From Paenibacillus_F chitinolyticus_A (GTDB lineage: Bacteria > Bacillota > Bacilli > Paenibacillales > NBRC-103111): 64,000 nucleotides of DNA. Of this stretch, positions 55,073-64,000 are shown one piece after another. Within the stretch, counting starts at the first letter, position 1. Each line of letters opens with the position of its first letter. The stretch covers positions 310,001-374,000 of the forward strand of contig NZ_CP173427.1 in NCBI RefSeq assembly GCF_045038035.1, read 5' to 3'. Under the pieces are notes generated by a model that did not search any database, was not told the DNA's origin, and saw nothing but the letters and a program-made list of their open reading frames with translations. Made by a program: the position numbers and the translations under genes.

Positions 55073-55099
55073 GAAGCCTGGCTTCAAGAGGTTTCTTTT
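55073..55099 (+). terminator. rplL terminator, probably partial
   Basis: An 11-14-bp stem GAAACCTCTTGAAGC/GCTTCAAGAGGTTTC with only TTTT after it. The short T run suggests some read-through to ybxB and rpoB. Confidence 0.7.
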
Positions 55100-55197
55100 G
55101 AATTTATGGAGCTTTTTACATGCAGTTCATGTGGAGCTTCATAATTCCGGGTATTCTAGGATAGGAATAGTGACTTGAATACAAAGGAGCGATGGCG

Positions 55198-55797
55198 GTG
55201 GCGGATCACTACTATACGCAAAAACCGACAGTGAAACACGATGTGCGGGAAATAGAGTTTCAAGTGGGGGAACGCAAGCTTCGATTGATGACGGACGCCG
55301 GCGTTTTTTCCAAGAACGAGGTTGATTTTGGCAGCCGTCTGCTAATTGAAACCATGGCGCTTCCGGCTAAGGCCTGTGTTCTGGATGTGGGCTGCGGATA
55401 CGGACCGATCGGATTGAGTGCAGCTTTCAGATATCCGGCCGCTCATGTGACGATGGTAGATATCAACGAACGTGCTGTGGAATTGTCACGGCAAAACGCG
55501 GAACGCAACGGGATCCGGAATGTTACCGTACTTCAAAGCGATAAGCTGGAGGCGGTAAAGACGGAAAAGTTCGATGTCGTACTGACAAATCCGCCGATAC
55601 GGGCAGGCAAACAAACCGTGCATGCCATTTTTGAAGAGGCTTGCGAGTGCCTGAATCCGGGAGGCGCTTTATGGGTGGTTATCCAGAAGAAACAAGGGTC
55701 GCCGTCGGCATTCGCTAAGATGGAAGAGCTTTTCGGAGAGGCTGAAGAGGTTACAAAAGACAAAGGCTACCGTATATTACGGGCTTTTAAGAAATAG
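55198..55797 (+). CDS. ybxB: class I SAM-dependent methyltransferase, RsmC-like YbxB
   Basis: Methyltransferase of about 199 residues. SAM motif VLDVGCGYGPIGL, the acidic VDINERAVELS and the catalytic TNPPIRAGK motif of small-subunit rRNA guanine-N2 methyltransferases (RsmC C-terminal half). It lacks the N-terminal RsmC domain, so it is called YbxB as in the rplL-ybxB-rpoB order of Bacillus. GTG at 55198 has AAAGGAG 8 bases upstream; ATG 55192 is too close to it. Substrate rRNA position is inferred only. Confidence 0.88.
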   Translation: MADHYYTQKPTVKHDVREIEFQVGERKLRLMTDAGVFSKNEVDFGSRLLIETMALPAKACVLDVGCGYGPIGLSAAFRYPAAHVTMVDINERAVELSRQNAERNGIRNVTVLQSDKLEAVKTEKFDVVLTNPPIRAGKQTVHAIFEEACECLNPGGALWVVIQKKQGSPSAFAKMEELFGEAEEVTKDKGYRILRAFKK

Positions 55798-55818
55798 TCA
55801 AGCGTTTGAGAAAAAAGT

Positions 55819-55847
55819 TTGACTTGACAATCTTGATATGGTATCAT
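55819..55847 (+). promoter_or_regulatory. promoter upstream of rpoB
   Basis: TTGACT at 55819-55824, 17 bases, TATCAT at 55842-55847. It would give an rpoB leader of about 360 bases. Confidence 0.65.
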
Positions 55848-55871
55848 TAAAAAATGTCAGTATTAAGATGG

Positions 55872-55914
55872 GCTTGATGTCTTTTCGTTAAAGAAAATGT
55901 CAAGCATTTTTTTT
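55872..55914 (+). terminator. attenuator-like terminator in the rpoB leader
   Basis: GCTTGA...TTTTC pairs with GAAAA...TCAAGC (internal loop) and is followed by ATTTTTTTT. It begins only about 20 bases after the likely start, so it can control entry into rpoB. The rest of the leader (55915-56217) has no other element I can support. Confidence 0.6.
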
Positions 55915-56217
55915 GGAAAGAAATGAATAAAATTTCAAACGTTGAGTATAATGTTGAAATTTTAGGAAATTCTAACAAAATAGTAGTACTAGTCATAACG
56001 ATGCGGATCAACAAGAAAAACCTCCATCCATTGCAGTCGCTTCTTCGGACGGGCTCTCTGACAAGATCGGAGATGTCCAACCTTAGCGTGCGCCCGGCTT
56101 AGACGCCCTTCCTTAAGGGGGTGCCACCATACAAGACGGCGCCGCCTGAAGTGTACGTCGATAGAAGTTTTTCTTATTTATTTTTATGAACTGAGTAGAC
56201 TTAAGGGGTGAATGAAG

Positions 56218-59200
56218 TTGGCGGGACATCTTGTTCAATTTGGACGACGCAAACGCAGGACTTATGCTCGAATTAATGAGGTGCTGGACATCCCCAACCT
56301 GATCGAAATTCAACAAAAATCATACGAATGGTTTTTGGATGAAGGATTACGGGAGATGTTTTTAGATATCTCACCGATTCAGGATTTTACGGGGAATCTA
56401 GTGCTTGAGTTTATTGACTACAGCTTAGGAGAGCCTAAGTATTCCGTGGACGAATCCAAAGAGCGGGACGTAACCTACGCTGCACCGCTTCGGGTTAAGG
56501 TACGTCTGATCAATAAGGAAACCGGAGAAGTAAAGGAACAGGAAGTGTTCATGGGCGATTTCCCGATCATGACCGAAACCGGAACCTTTATTATTAACGG
56601 TGCTGAACGTGTAATTGTCTCCCAGCTCGTTCGTTCTCCTAGCGTCTATTATAGCACTAAAGTGGATAAGAACGGTAAAAAGACTTACACGGCTACGGTT
56701 ATTCCTAACCGGGGAGCCTGGCTGGAATTAGAGACGGACGCGAAAGATATCATTTATGTGAGAATCGACCGCACACGTAAAATTCCGGTTACCGTTCTTC
56801 TGCGCGCACTTGGATTCGGAACCGATGCCGAGATTCTTGATCTTCTTGGCGACAATGAATATATACGCAATACACTCGACAAAGACAACACCGATTCGAC
56901 GGATAAAGCGCTGATTGAAATTTACGAGCGTCTTCGTCCGGGCGAGCCGCCGACCTTGGATAACGCAAGAAGCTTGCTTGTAGCGCGTTTCTTCGATCCG
57001 AAGCGGTATGACCTTGCTAACGTAGGTCGGTACAAAATCAACAAGAAGCTTCATATCAAGAACCGATTGTTCAACCAGCGTCTTGCCGAAACTCTTGCGG
57101 ATCCGGAAACGGGCGAAATCGTAGCCGAAGCCGGTCAACTGCTTGACCGCCGTCTGCTTGACGAAGTGCTGCCTTTCCTGGAGAAGAAGATCGGGTTTAA
57201 AGATTATTCCGTTCCTAACGGAGTTGCCGGAGAAGAGATCATTCCGGTTCAAACCATCGATGTGTACTCTCCGATCGAAGACGGGAAAGTAGTTAAGGTA
57301 ATTTCTAACGCTGTCATTGACAAGTCCGTTAAGAACATTACACCGGCCGATATCATTTCGTCCATTAACTACTTTATAAACCTTCTGCACGGGATCGGAA
57401 ACACGGATGATATCGATCATCTCGGTAACCGTCGTCTCCGCTCGGTTGGCGAACTGCTTCAGAACCAGTTCCGTATCGGTTTGTCCCGTATGGAACGTGT
57501 CGTTCGCGAGCGTATGTCCATTCAGGATGCGAACGTTATTACACCGCAGGCTCTGATCAACATACGTCCGGTTATTGCCGCGATTAAAGAGTTCTTCGGA
57601 AGCTCCCAACTCTCGCAGTTTATGGACCAGACGAATCCGTTGGCTGAACTAACGCATAAACGCCGTCTGTCCGCATTGGGTCCCGGTGGTTTGACACGTG
57701 AGCGCGCGGGCTTTGAAGTCCGTGACGTCCATCACTCCCACTATGGCCGGATGTGTCCGATTGAAACGCCGGAGGGTCCGAACATCGGGTTGATCAACTC
57801 CTTGTCCACCTTCGCGCGGATCAACGAATACGGCTTTATCGAGGCTCCTTACCGCCACGTAGATCCGAAGACCGGTGTAGTCACGGAAGAAATCGTGTAT
57901 ATGACAGCGGATGAAGAGGATAACTACGTCGTTGCTCAAGCGAATGCTGAACTTACGGAAGAAGGAACATTCGTTAACGACAGTGTTATCGTTCGTTATA
58001 AAGATGATATCTTGACTTTGCCTAAAGAGCGCGTCGACTACATGGACGTATCTCCTAAGCAGGTCGTATCGGTTGCGACAGCATTGATTCCGTTCTTGGA
58101 AAACGATGACTCCAACCGTGCCCTCATGGGATCCAACATGCAGCGTCAAGCCGTTCCGCTTCTAATTCCTAAGGCGCCGCTCGTCGGTACGGGAATGGAA
58201 CATAAGTCCGCTAAAGACTCCGGTGTTTGTATTGTTGCCAAACATGACGGAATTATTGAAAAAGTTGCCGGCAATGAAATTTGGCTGCGCCGCCAGGAAC
58301 TGGTGGACGGTAAATTGGTTAACGGCAATCTCATCAAGCATAAGCTTCACAAGTTTATGCGTTCCAACCAAGGTACGTGTATCAACCAGCGTCCGATCGT
58401 TCAAAAGGGCCAGCTTGTTAAAGCGGGCGACATCCTTGCCGACGGTCCTTCGACGGAACAGGGCGAACTGGCTCTCGGCCGTAACGTAGTCGTTGCTTTC
58501 ATGACATGGGAAGGCTACAACTATGAGGATGCGATCCTTCTGAGCGAAAGACTTGTAAAAGAAGATGTGTATACATCCATTCACATCGAGGAATACGAGT
58601 CCGAAGCGCGGGATACGAAGCTCGGTCCGGAAGAGATCACTCGCGACATTCCGAATGTCGGCGAAGATGCTCTGAAGAACCTCGACGAGCGCGGAATCAT
58701 CCGCGTCGGTGCCGAAATCGGCGCGGGCGACATTCTCGTCGGCAAAGTAACGCCGAAGGGCGTAACGGAACTGACGGCAGAAGAGCGTCTCCTTCACGCG
58801 ATCTTTGGTGAGAAGGCGCGTGAAGTGAGAGACACCTCCCTGCGCGTTCCTCACGGAACCGACGGTATCGTCGTAGACGTGAAAGTATTTACACGCGAGA
58901 ACGGCGACGAACTGCCTCCGGGCGTTAACCAGCTCGTTCGTGTCTACATTGCCCAGAAGCGTAAAATCTCCGAGGGTGATAAAATGGCCGGACGTCACGG
59001 TAACAAAGGGGTTATCGCGCGTATCCTCCCTGAGGAAGATATGCCGTTCATGCCGGACGGAACGCCTGTAGAAGTCGTACTGAACCCGCTGGGTGTACCT
59101 TCGCGTATGAACATCGGTCAAGTACTGGAAGTTCATTTGGGTATGGCCTCCAGAGCGCTCGGTATCCACGTGGCCACGCCGGTATTCGACGGAGCGCGCG

Positions 59201-59754
59201 AGTACGACGTGTTCGATACGATGGAGGAAGCCGGCATGCAGCGTAACGGTAAAACCAAGCTCTATGACGGCCGTACAGGCGACGCTTTTGAACGCGAAGT
59301 TACCGTTGGCGTCATGTACATGATTAAACTGGCGCACATGGTCGATGATAAAATCCACGCCCGTTCTACAGGTCCGTACTCTCTCGTTACACAGCAGCCT
59401 CTGGGCGGTAAAGCTCAGTTCGGCGGTCAGCGTTTCGGGGAGATGGAAGTGTGGGCCCTAGAGGCCTACGGCGCGGCTTACACGCTGCAGGAAATCCTGA
59501 CGGTGAAGTCCGATGACGTGGTCGGTCGTGTTAAAACGTACGAATCCATCGTCAAAGGCGAGAACGTGCCGGAGCCGGGTGTTCCGGAATCGTTTAAAGT
59601 ATTGATCAAGGAGCTTCAAAGCTTGGGAATGGACGTTAAAATCCTGTCCGGCGACGAAGAGGAAATCGAGATGAAAGAACTCGATGATGAGGAAGATACG
59701 ACCAGTGACAAGCTTAATCTGAACCTTGAAGGGGCAGAAATTGGAGTCGAATAG
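56218..59754 (+). CDS. rpoB: DNA-directed RNA polymerase beta subunit
   Basis: Beta subunit, 1178 residues. Begins AGHLVQFGRRKRRTYARINE. The rifampicin-binding cluster (about residues 460-490) is wild type, with SQLSQFMDQTNPL and THKRRLSALGPG. Catalytic-side motifs GDKMAGRHGNKG and PEEDMPFMPDGTP are present. TTG at 56218 has AAGGGGTG 7 bases upstream and aligns with the TTG start of B. subtilis rpoB; ATG 56212 is almost inside the site. rpoC follows after 78 bases. Confidence 0.97.
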   Translation: MAGHLVQFGRRKRRTYARINEVLDIPNLIEIQQKSYEWFLDEGLREMFLDISPIQDFTGNLVLEFIDYSLGEPKYSVDESKERDVTYAAPLRVKVRLINKETGEVKEQEVFMGDFPIMTETGTFIINGAERVIVSQLVRSPSVYYSTKVDKNGKKTYTATVIPNRGAWLELETDAKDIIYVRIDRTRKIPVTVLLRALGFGTDAEILDLLGDNEYIRNTLDKDNTDSTDKALIEIYERLRPGEPPTLDNARSLLVARFFDPKRYDLANVGRYKINKKLHIKNRLFNQRLAETLADPETGEIVAEAGQLLDRRLLDEVLPFLEKKIGFKDYSVPNGVAGEEIIPVQTIDVYSPIEDGKVVKVISNAVIDKSVKNITPADIISSINYFINLLHGIGNTDDIDHLGNRRLRSVGELLQNQFRIGLSRMERVVRERMSIQDANVITPQALINIRPVIAAIKEFFGSSQLSQFMDQTNPLAELTHKRRLSALGPGGLTRERAGFEVRDVHHSHYGRMCPIETPEGPNIGLINSLSTFARINEYGFIEAPYRHVDPKTGVVTEEIVYMTADEEDNYVVAQANAELTEEGTFVNDSVIVRYKDDILTLPKERVDYMDVSPKQVVSVATALIPFLENDDSNRALMGSNMQRQAVPLLIPKAPLVGTGMEHKSAKDSGVCIVAKHDGIIEKVAGNEIWLRRQELVDGKLVNGNLIKHKLHKFMRSNQGTCINQRPIVQKGQLVKAGDILADGPSTEQGELALGRNVVVAFMTWEGYNYEDAILLSERLVKEDVYTSIHIEEYESEARDTKLGPEEITRDIPNVGEDALKNLDERGIIRVGAEIGAGDILVGKVTPKGVTELTAEERLLHAIFGEKAREVRDTSLRVPHGTDGIVVDVKVFTRENGDELPPGVNQLVRVYIAQKRKISEGDKMAGRHGNKGVIARILPEEDMPFMPDGTPVEVVLNPLGVPSRMNIGQVLEVHLGMASRALGIHVATPVFDGAREYDVFDTMEEAGMQRNGKTKLYDGRTGDAFEREVTVGVMYMIKLAHMVDDKIHARSTGPYSLVTQQPLGGKAQFGGQRFGEMEVWALEAYGAAYTLQEILTVKSDDVVGRVKTYESIVKGENVPEPGVPESFKVLIKELQSLGMDVKILSGDEEEIEMKELDDEEDTTSDKLNLNLEGAEIGVE

Positions 59755-59832
59755 CTGCAACTGATAGAGGAAAGGCGGACATAGCAGTCCGCCTCCTTCC
59801 CATAACTAGCACATTCTAAGGAGGGTTGCTCC

Positions 59833-62800
59833 TTGTTGGACGTAAACAACTTCGAATTTATGAAAATTGGATTGGCCTCACCTGAGAAGATCCGTTCGTG
59901 GTCCCGTGGGGAAGTTAAAAAACCGGAAACCATCAACTACAGAACTTTAAAACCGGAGAAAGAAGGTTTGTTCTGCGAGAAGATTTTCGGACCGACGAAA
60001 GACTGGGAGTGTCACTGCGGTAAATACAAGCGTGTGCGTTACAAAGGTGTCGTTTGTGACCGTTGCGGCGTTGAAGTAACGCGCCAGAAGGTTCGTCGCG
60101 AACGTATGGGACACATTGAGCTTGCCGCTCCCGTATCCCACATCTGGTATTTCAAAGGTATTCCTAGCCGCATGGGTCTTGCTTTAGATATGTCTCCTCG
60201 TTCCCTTGAAGAGATTATCTACTTTGCATCCTATGTAGTAACGGACCCTGGAGACACGCCTCTTGAGAAGAAGCAGCTTCTTTCCGAAAAAGAATACCGC
60301 AGCTACCGCGAGAAATACGGCTATGCTTTCCAAGCAGGTATGGGCGCCGAGGCAGTTAAGAAACTTCTGCAGGATATCGACATCGATAAAGATGTGGAAT
60401 CCTTGAAAGAAGAACTCAAAACCGCTCAAGGCCAACGTCGTAACCGGGCGATCAAACGTCTGGAAGTTATGGAAGCTTTCCGTAATTCGAAAAACCGTCC
60501 GGACTGGATGGTTCTTGATGTGCTGCCGGTTATTCCTCCGGAACTTCGCCCGATGGTTCAGCTGGACGGCGGACGTTTTGCGACTTCCGACCTTAACGAT
60601 CTGTATCGTCGCGTTATTAACCGTAACAACCGTCTGAAGCGTCTTCTCGACCTAGGCGCCCCGGATATTATCGTTCAAAACGAGAAGCGTATGCTTCAAG
60701 AAGCCGTTGACGCTCTGATCGATAACGGCCGTCGCGGCCGTCCGGTAACGGGTCCGGGTAACCGTCCCCTTAAATCTCTCAGCCACATGCTGAAAGGTAA
60801 GCAGGGCCGTTTCCGTCAGAACTTGCTCGGTAAACGTGTCGACTACTCCGGCCGTTCCGTTATCGTTGTAGGTCCTAGCCTCAAAATGTACCAGTGCGGT
60901 CTGCCTAAAGAGATGGCATTGGAACTTTTCAAGCCTTTCGTTATGAAAGAGCTCGTAAACAAAGGCCTTGCCCATAACATCAAAAGCGCGAAACGCAAAG
61001 TAGAGCGTGTTAGCCCTGAAGTTTGGGATGTCCTTGAAGAAGTCATTAAGGAGCACCCGGTTCTTCTGAACCGTGCCCCCACACTGCATAGATTGGGTAT
61101 CCAGGCGTTCGAACCGATTCTGGTCGAAGGACGCGCCATCAAGCTGCATCCGCTCGTATGTACGGCCTATAACGCCGACTTCGACGGTGACCAAATGGCC
61201 GTTCACGTGCCGCTTTCCGCTGAAGCGCAGGCAGAAGCACGGCTTCTCATGCTTGCGGCAGGAAACATTCTTAACCCGAAAGACGGCAAGCCGGTCGTAA
61301 CTCCATCGCAGGATATGGTTCTGGGAAGCTTCTATCTGACTACGGACAACAAGCATGGTCGCGGTGCGAACTTGATCTTCCGTTCCGTTAACGAAGCCGT
61401 TTCCGCTTATCAGAACGGGACTGCCGAGCTTCATGCCCGCGTAGCTATCCCTGCTAAGGTTTTGAATAAGAAGAACTTTACGGAAGCCCAACAGAACGCT
61501 TATCTGATTACGACCGTCGGTAAAATCATCTTTAACGAGATTTTCCCGGATGACTTCCCGTACATCAATGATGCGACTAAAGCGAATCTGCTTAACGGCC
61601 CGTCCGATGACTATTTCGTGTTTGAAAAAGGCTCCAACATCCGTGCCAGAATGGAAGAACTGCCGGAAGCTAAAGCGGTCGGCAAAGACTACCTCGGTTC
61701 GATTATTGCCGAGTGCTTCCGTAATTACCATACAACTAGAACTTCGGTCATTCTCGACAAGATCAAAGAACTCGGCTTCACATACTCCACTAAAGCCGGT
61801 ATTACGGTTGCCGTGGCGGATGTCGTGGTACCTAACGAGAAGAAGAAGATCCTTGAAGATTCCGAAGAGAAGGTACGCACGGTAACGAACCAATACCGCC
61901 GTGGTCTTATTACCGACGATGAGCGTTATGACCGTGTTATCGCGATCTGGAGTAAAACGAAGGATGAAATCACGGATATCCTGATGAGATCCCTCGACAA
62001 ATACAACTCCATCAACATGATGGTGGAATCCAAAGCGCGGGGTAACAAATCGCAAATCACCCAGCTGGGCGGTATGCGTGGTCTGATGGCCAACCCGTCG
62101 GGTAAAATCATTGAGTTGCCGATTAAATCGAACTTCCGTGAAGGTCTTACCGTCTTGGAATACTTTATTTCCACGCACGGTGCCCGTAAAGGTCTTGCCG
62201 ATACGGCCCTTCGTACGGCGGATTCGGGTTACCTGACTCGTCGTCTCGTTGACGTGGCCCAAGACGTTATCGTCCGTGAAGATGATTGCGGAACGGATAA
62301 AGGATTTATCGTCAGCAAAATTCAAGACGGCAAAGAGGTTATCGAAGACCTGTTTGACCGTATTGAAGGCCGCTATGCGTTTGAAACGATTCGTCACCCG
62401 GAGACGGGCGAAGTTATCGTAAACCGTAATGAGCTGATCGAAGCCAACATTGCGAATGCGATCATTGATGCGAATATCGAACGTCTTCAGATTCGTTCCG
62501 TTCTCAGCTGCCGGTCCCGTCATGGGGTCTGCAAGAAGTGCTACGGACGTAACCTGGCGACTGGGCAGCACGTTGAAATCGGGGAAGCTGTCGGTATTAT
62601 CGCGGCTCAATCCATCGGTGAACCGGGAACCCAGCTTACCATGCGTACGTTCCATACCGGGGGCGTAGCCGGAGACGATATCACGCAAGGTCTTCCGCGT
62701 ATTCAAGAGCTTTTCGAAGCCCGGAATCCGAAAGGTCAAGCGATTATCTCTGAAATCGACGGACTTGTTAAAGAGATCCGCGAAGCCAAGGACCGCCGTG

Positions 62801-63453
62801 AAATTGAAGTTCAGGGCGAAGCCGAGTCCCGTGTATACGCGGTACCATACGGTTCCCGCGTAAGAGCGACTGTCGGGCAGACGATCGAAGCCGGGGATGA
62901 GCTGACCGAAGGTTCGATCGATCCGAAGGAAATGCTTCGTATCAAAGGTATCCGCGGCGTTCAAAACTACATCCTTCAAGAGGTTCAGCGCGTTTACCGG
63001 AACCAGGGTGTAGAAATTAACGATAAGCACGTCGAAGTTATGATTCGTCAAATGCTTCGCAAGATTCGTATCGTTGACGCCGGGGACACGACGCTTCTGC
63101 CAGGCTCCTTCGTAGACATGCACGAATATGAAGAAGCGAACAAAGTAGCTTTGTTTGCGGATAAAGAGCCTGCCGTAGCCAAACCGATCCTTCTCGGAAT
63201 TACGAAAGCATCGCTGGAGACGGATTCCTTCCTCTCCGCGGCATCGTTCCAAGAGACGACTCGCGTATTGACGGATGCCGCGATTAAAGGCAAAGTCGAT
63301 CAGTTGCTCGGTCTCAAAGAGAATGTTATCATCGGTAAGCTGATTCCTGCAGGTACGGGTATGACCCGCTACCGGAACATTCGGATCGTAGACCCGAACC
63401 AGGAACCGTCTGAAGAAGAAAACACAGAAAAAGAAGCGGTATCCGTTGAATAA
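59833..63453 (+). CDS. rpoC: DNA-directed RNA polymerase beta' subunit
   Basis: Beta' subunit, 1206 residues. Zinc ribbon with CHCGKYKRVRYKGVVCDRCG, the active-site NADFDGDQMAVHVP (magnesium Asp triad), the trigger loop and bridge helix region (GLADTALRTADSGYLTRRL) and the second zinc site CRSRHGVCKKCYG. The start is TTG at 59833 with AAGGAGGG 7 bases upstream, as in B. subtilis. The C-terminal tail is Glu-rich. A stem CCCGTCT/AGACGGG lies after the stop without a T run. Confidence 0.98.
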   Translation: MLDVNNFEFMKIGLASPEKIRSWSRGEVKKPETINYRTLKPEKEGLFCEKIFGPTKDWECHCGKYKRVRYKGVVCDRCGVEVTRQKVRRERMGHIELAAPVSHIWYFKGIPSRMGLALDMSPRSLEEIIYFASYVVTDPGDTPLEKKQLLSEKEYRSYREKYGYAFQAGMGAEAVKKLLQDIDIDKDVESLKEELKTAQGQRRNRAIKRLEVMEAFRNSKNRPDWMVLDVLPVIPPELRPMVQLDGGRFATSDLNDLYRRVINRNNRLKRLLDLGAPDIIVQNEKRMLQEAVDALIDNGRRGRPVTGPGNRPLKSLSHMLKGKQGRFRQNLLGKRVDYSGRSVIVVGPSLKMYQCGLPKEMALELFKPFVMKELVNKGLAHNIKSAKRKVERVSPEVWDVLEEVIKEHPVLLNRAPTLHRLGIQAFEPILVEGRAIKLHPLVCTAYNADFDGDQMAVHVPLSAEAQAEARLLMLAAGNILNPKDGKPVVTPSQDMVLGSFYLTTDNKHGRGANLIFRSVNEAVSAYQNGTAELHARVAIPAKVLNKKNFTEAQQNAYLITTVGKIIFNEIFPDDFPYINDATKANLLNGPSDDYFVFEKGSNIRARMEELPEAKAVGKDYLGSIIAECFRNYHTTRTSVILDKIKELGFTYSTKAGITVAVADVVVPNEKKKILEDSEEKVRTVTNQYRRGLITDDERYDRVIAIWSKTKDEITDILMRSLDKYNSINMMVESKARGNKSQITQLGGMRGLMANPSGKIIELPIKSNFREGLTVLEYFISTHGARKGLADTALRTADSGYLTRRLVDVAQDVIVREDDCGTDKGFIVSKIQDGKEVIEDLFDRIEGRYAFETIRHPETGEVIVNRNELIEANIANAIIDANIERLQIRSVLSCRSRHGVCKKCYGRNLATGQHVEIGEAVGIIAAQSIGEPGTQLTMRTFHTGGVAGDDITQGLPRIQELFEARNPKGQAIISEIDGLVKEIREAKDRREIEVQGEAESRVYAVPYGSRVRATVGQTIEAGDELTEGSIDPKEMLRIKGIRGVQNYILQEVQRVYRNQGVEINDKHVEVMIRQMLRKIRIVDAGDTTLLPGSFVDMHEYEEANKVALFADKEPAVAKPILLGITKASLETDSFLSAASFQETTRVLTDAAIKGKVDQLLGLKENVIIGKLIPAGTGMTRYRNIRIVDPNQEPSEEENTEKEAVSVE

Positions 63454-63528
63454 ACGGAACTGATTCGGCAATAAAATGCCCGTCTTCCGAGAGTTTGTAA
63501 AAAAAATCAAAGGAGACGGGTAATATTC

Positions 63529-63557
63529 TTGACACTACCTTGCCGAGATGCTAAGAT
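63529..63557 (+). promoter_or_regulatory. promoter of ybxF and probably the downstream ribosomal cluster
   Basis: TTGACA at 63529-63534, 17 bases, TAAGAT at 63552-63557. The gene starts 55 bases downstream. Confidence 0.75.
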
Positions 63558-63611
63558 ATCGTAGTGTGCCTAAATTAATATTCTTTCCTGTTCTTTGGAG
63601 GATATGGGATT

Positions 63612-63863
63612 ATGACATATGACAAAGTAAAACAGGCTTCGAAGTTAAGTGTCGGCACAAAGCAAGCAACGAAAAGCGTCGAGCTTGGTCAGGCATTAGA
63701 AGTTATTGTTGCCAAAGATGCAGATCCGCGAATGACTACTAAGATTGTTAATCTCTGCAGCAAGTCAGGAGTAGAGGTTACTTACGTAGATTCTATGAAG
63801 CTGCTTGGGAAAGCATGTGGAATTGAAGTGGGAGCCGCTGTGGCTGCGATCGTCGATAAATAG
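63612..63863 (+). CDS. rplGB: L7Ae-like RNA-binding protein YbxF
   Basis: L7Ae/L30e/Gadd45-family protein of 83 residues that binds kink-turn RNA; YbxF is ribosome-associated in B. subtilis. The core has GQALEVIVAKDADPRMTTK and VTYVDSMKLLGKACGIEVGAA. ATG at 63612 with TTTGGAGG about 9 bases upstream. It lies between rpoC and the expected rpsL, as in Bacillus. Confidence 0.94.
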   Translation: MTYDKVKQASKLSVGTKQATKSVELGQALEVIVAKDADPRMTTKIVNLCSKSGVEVTYVDSMKLLGKACGIEVGAAVAAIVDK

Positions 63864-63874
63864 TAAGGTCGAGT

Positions 63875-63939
63875 GTTTTTGTTTCTAGATTTCATGTGAG
63901 AATAACCAGCTTATTTTTGCTGAGTCTAAAAACAAAAAC
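63875..63939 (+). other. AT-rich inverted repeat near the window end
   Basis: GTTTTTGTTTCTAGA at about 63875-63889 is largely complementary to TCTAAAAACAAAAAC near 63925-63939, enclosing an AGC/GCT pair. It lies where a leader of rpsL is expected. It may be an RNA structure of the ribosomal operon; the remaining bases to 64000 show nothing else. Confidence 0.35.
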
Positions 63940-64000
63940 TTTCCTTTGCTTTTTTACGACTCGCCTGGATCTGTGGGCTTGCAATAAAGGAAGTAAGAAA

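Noticed and set aside
55847..56316. Minus-strand open frames in the rpoB leader
   Set aside because: AT-rich or antisense to rpoB, no binding sites.
60652..63510. Minus-strand open frame of 952 codons
   Set aside because: It lies wholly opposite rpoC and arises from codon bias; no binding site, no recognisable domain.
63475..63525. CCCGTCT/AGACGGG stem after rpoC as terminator
   Set aside because: No T run follows and the loop is long, so it is not a standard intrinsic terminator.

Overview
The window is a stretch of core chromosome from a low-to-mid GC, endospore-forming Gram-positive bacterium, most likely Paenibacillus or a close relative (Paenibacillaceae). The grounds are the AGGAGG-type ribosome binding sites with frequent TTG and GTG starts, the Bacillus-type long SRP RNA, sporulation genes (spo0F, bofA, sigH, a PAS-domain kinase), the ctsR-mcsA-mcsB-clpC operon, T-box and L10-leader regulation, and protein sequences that read as Paenibacillus versions of Bacillus subtilis genes. 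Nearly everything is housekeeping. There is no prophage, CRISPR array, toxin system or biosynthetic cluster; the only mobile element is one IS3-family insertion sequence.

Layout. 0-7.6 kb: an M1 metallopeptidase and a class A penicillin-binding protein on the minus strand, and ywhD and the polyamine genes speE-speB on the plus strand. 7.8-11.4 kb: ywiB-argS, convergent with a leaderless subtilisin-like protease. 11.7-20.9 kb: the conserved block rpoE-pyrG-spo0F-fba-murA-rho-(radical SAM)-rpmE-lipoprotein, linking RNA polymerase, CTP synthesis, sporulation phosphorelay, glycolysis, peptidoglycan and termination. 21.0-26.4 kb: SRP RNA, a PAS-PAS histidine kinase and dnaX-ebfC-recR-yaaL-bofA. 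26.4-32.1 kb: a ribosomal RNA locus. 32.2-39.6 kb: ctsR-mcsA-mcsB-clpC-radA-disA, covering protein quality control, recombination and c-di-AMP. 39.7-43.4 kb: pssA, the IS element, an unrecognised minus-strand gene and yacL. 43.5-51.3 kb: ispD-ispF-gltX, then Cys T-box-cysE-cysS-mrnC-rlmB-rae1-sigH. 51.5-63.9 kb: rpmG-secE-nusG-rplK-rplA-rplJ-rplL-ybxB-rpoB-rpoC-ybxF, leading towards rpsL beyond the window.

The most unusual structure is the rRNA locus. Its order is 16S-5S-(intrinsic terminator)-tRNA-Ile-tRNA-Ala-23S, not 16S-tRNAs-23S-5S. The 23S gene has its own rrn-like leader and a promoter-like sequence, and no 5S follows it. This locus sits where two blocks that are about 70 kb apart in B. 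subtilis (bofA-rrnA and rrnW-ctsR) meet, so it may be the product of recombination between rRNA operons. The second notable structure is the IS3-family element, which landed inside the loop of the bidirectional terminator between pssA and its convergent neighbour and left the two terminator arms 1.3 kb apart.

Regulatory sequences that can be read directly include a GGGC-start pyrG leader with a C-rich attenuator, a TGC-specifier T-box before cysE, a CtsR operator on its own promoter, an L10 leader, an attenuator before rpoB, and candidate sigma-H and sigma-A promoters for spo0F and sigH.
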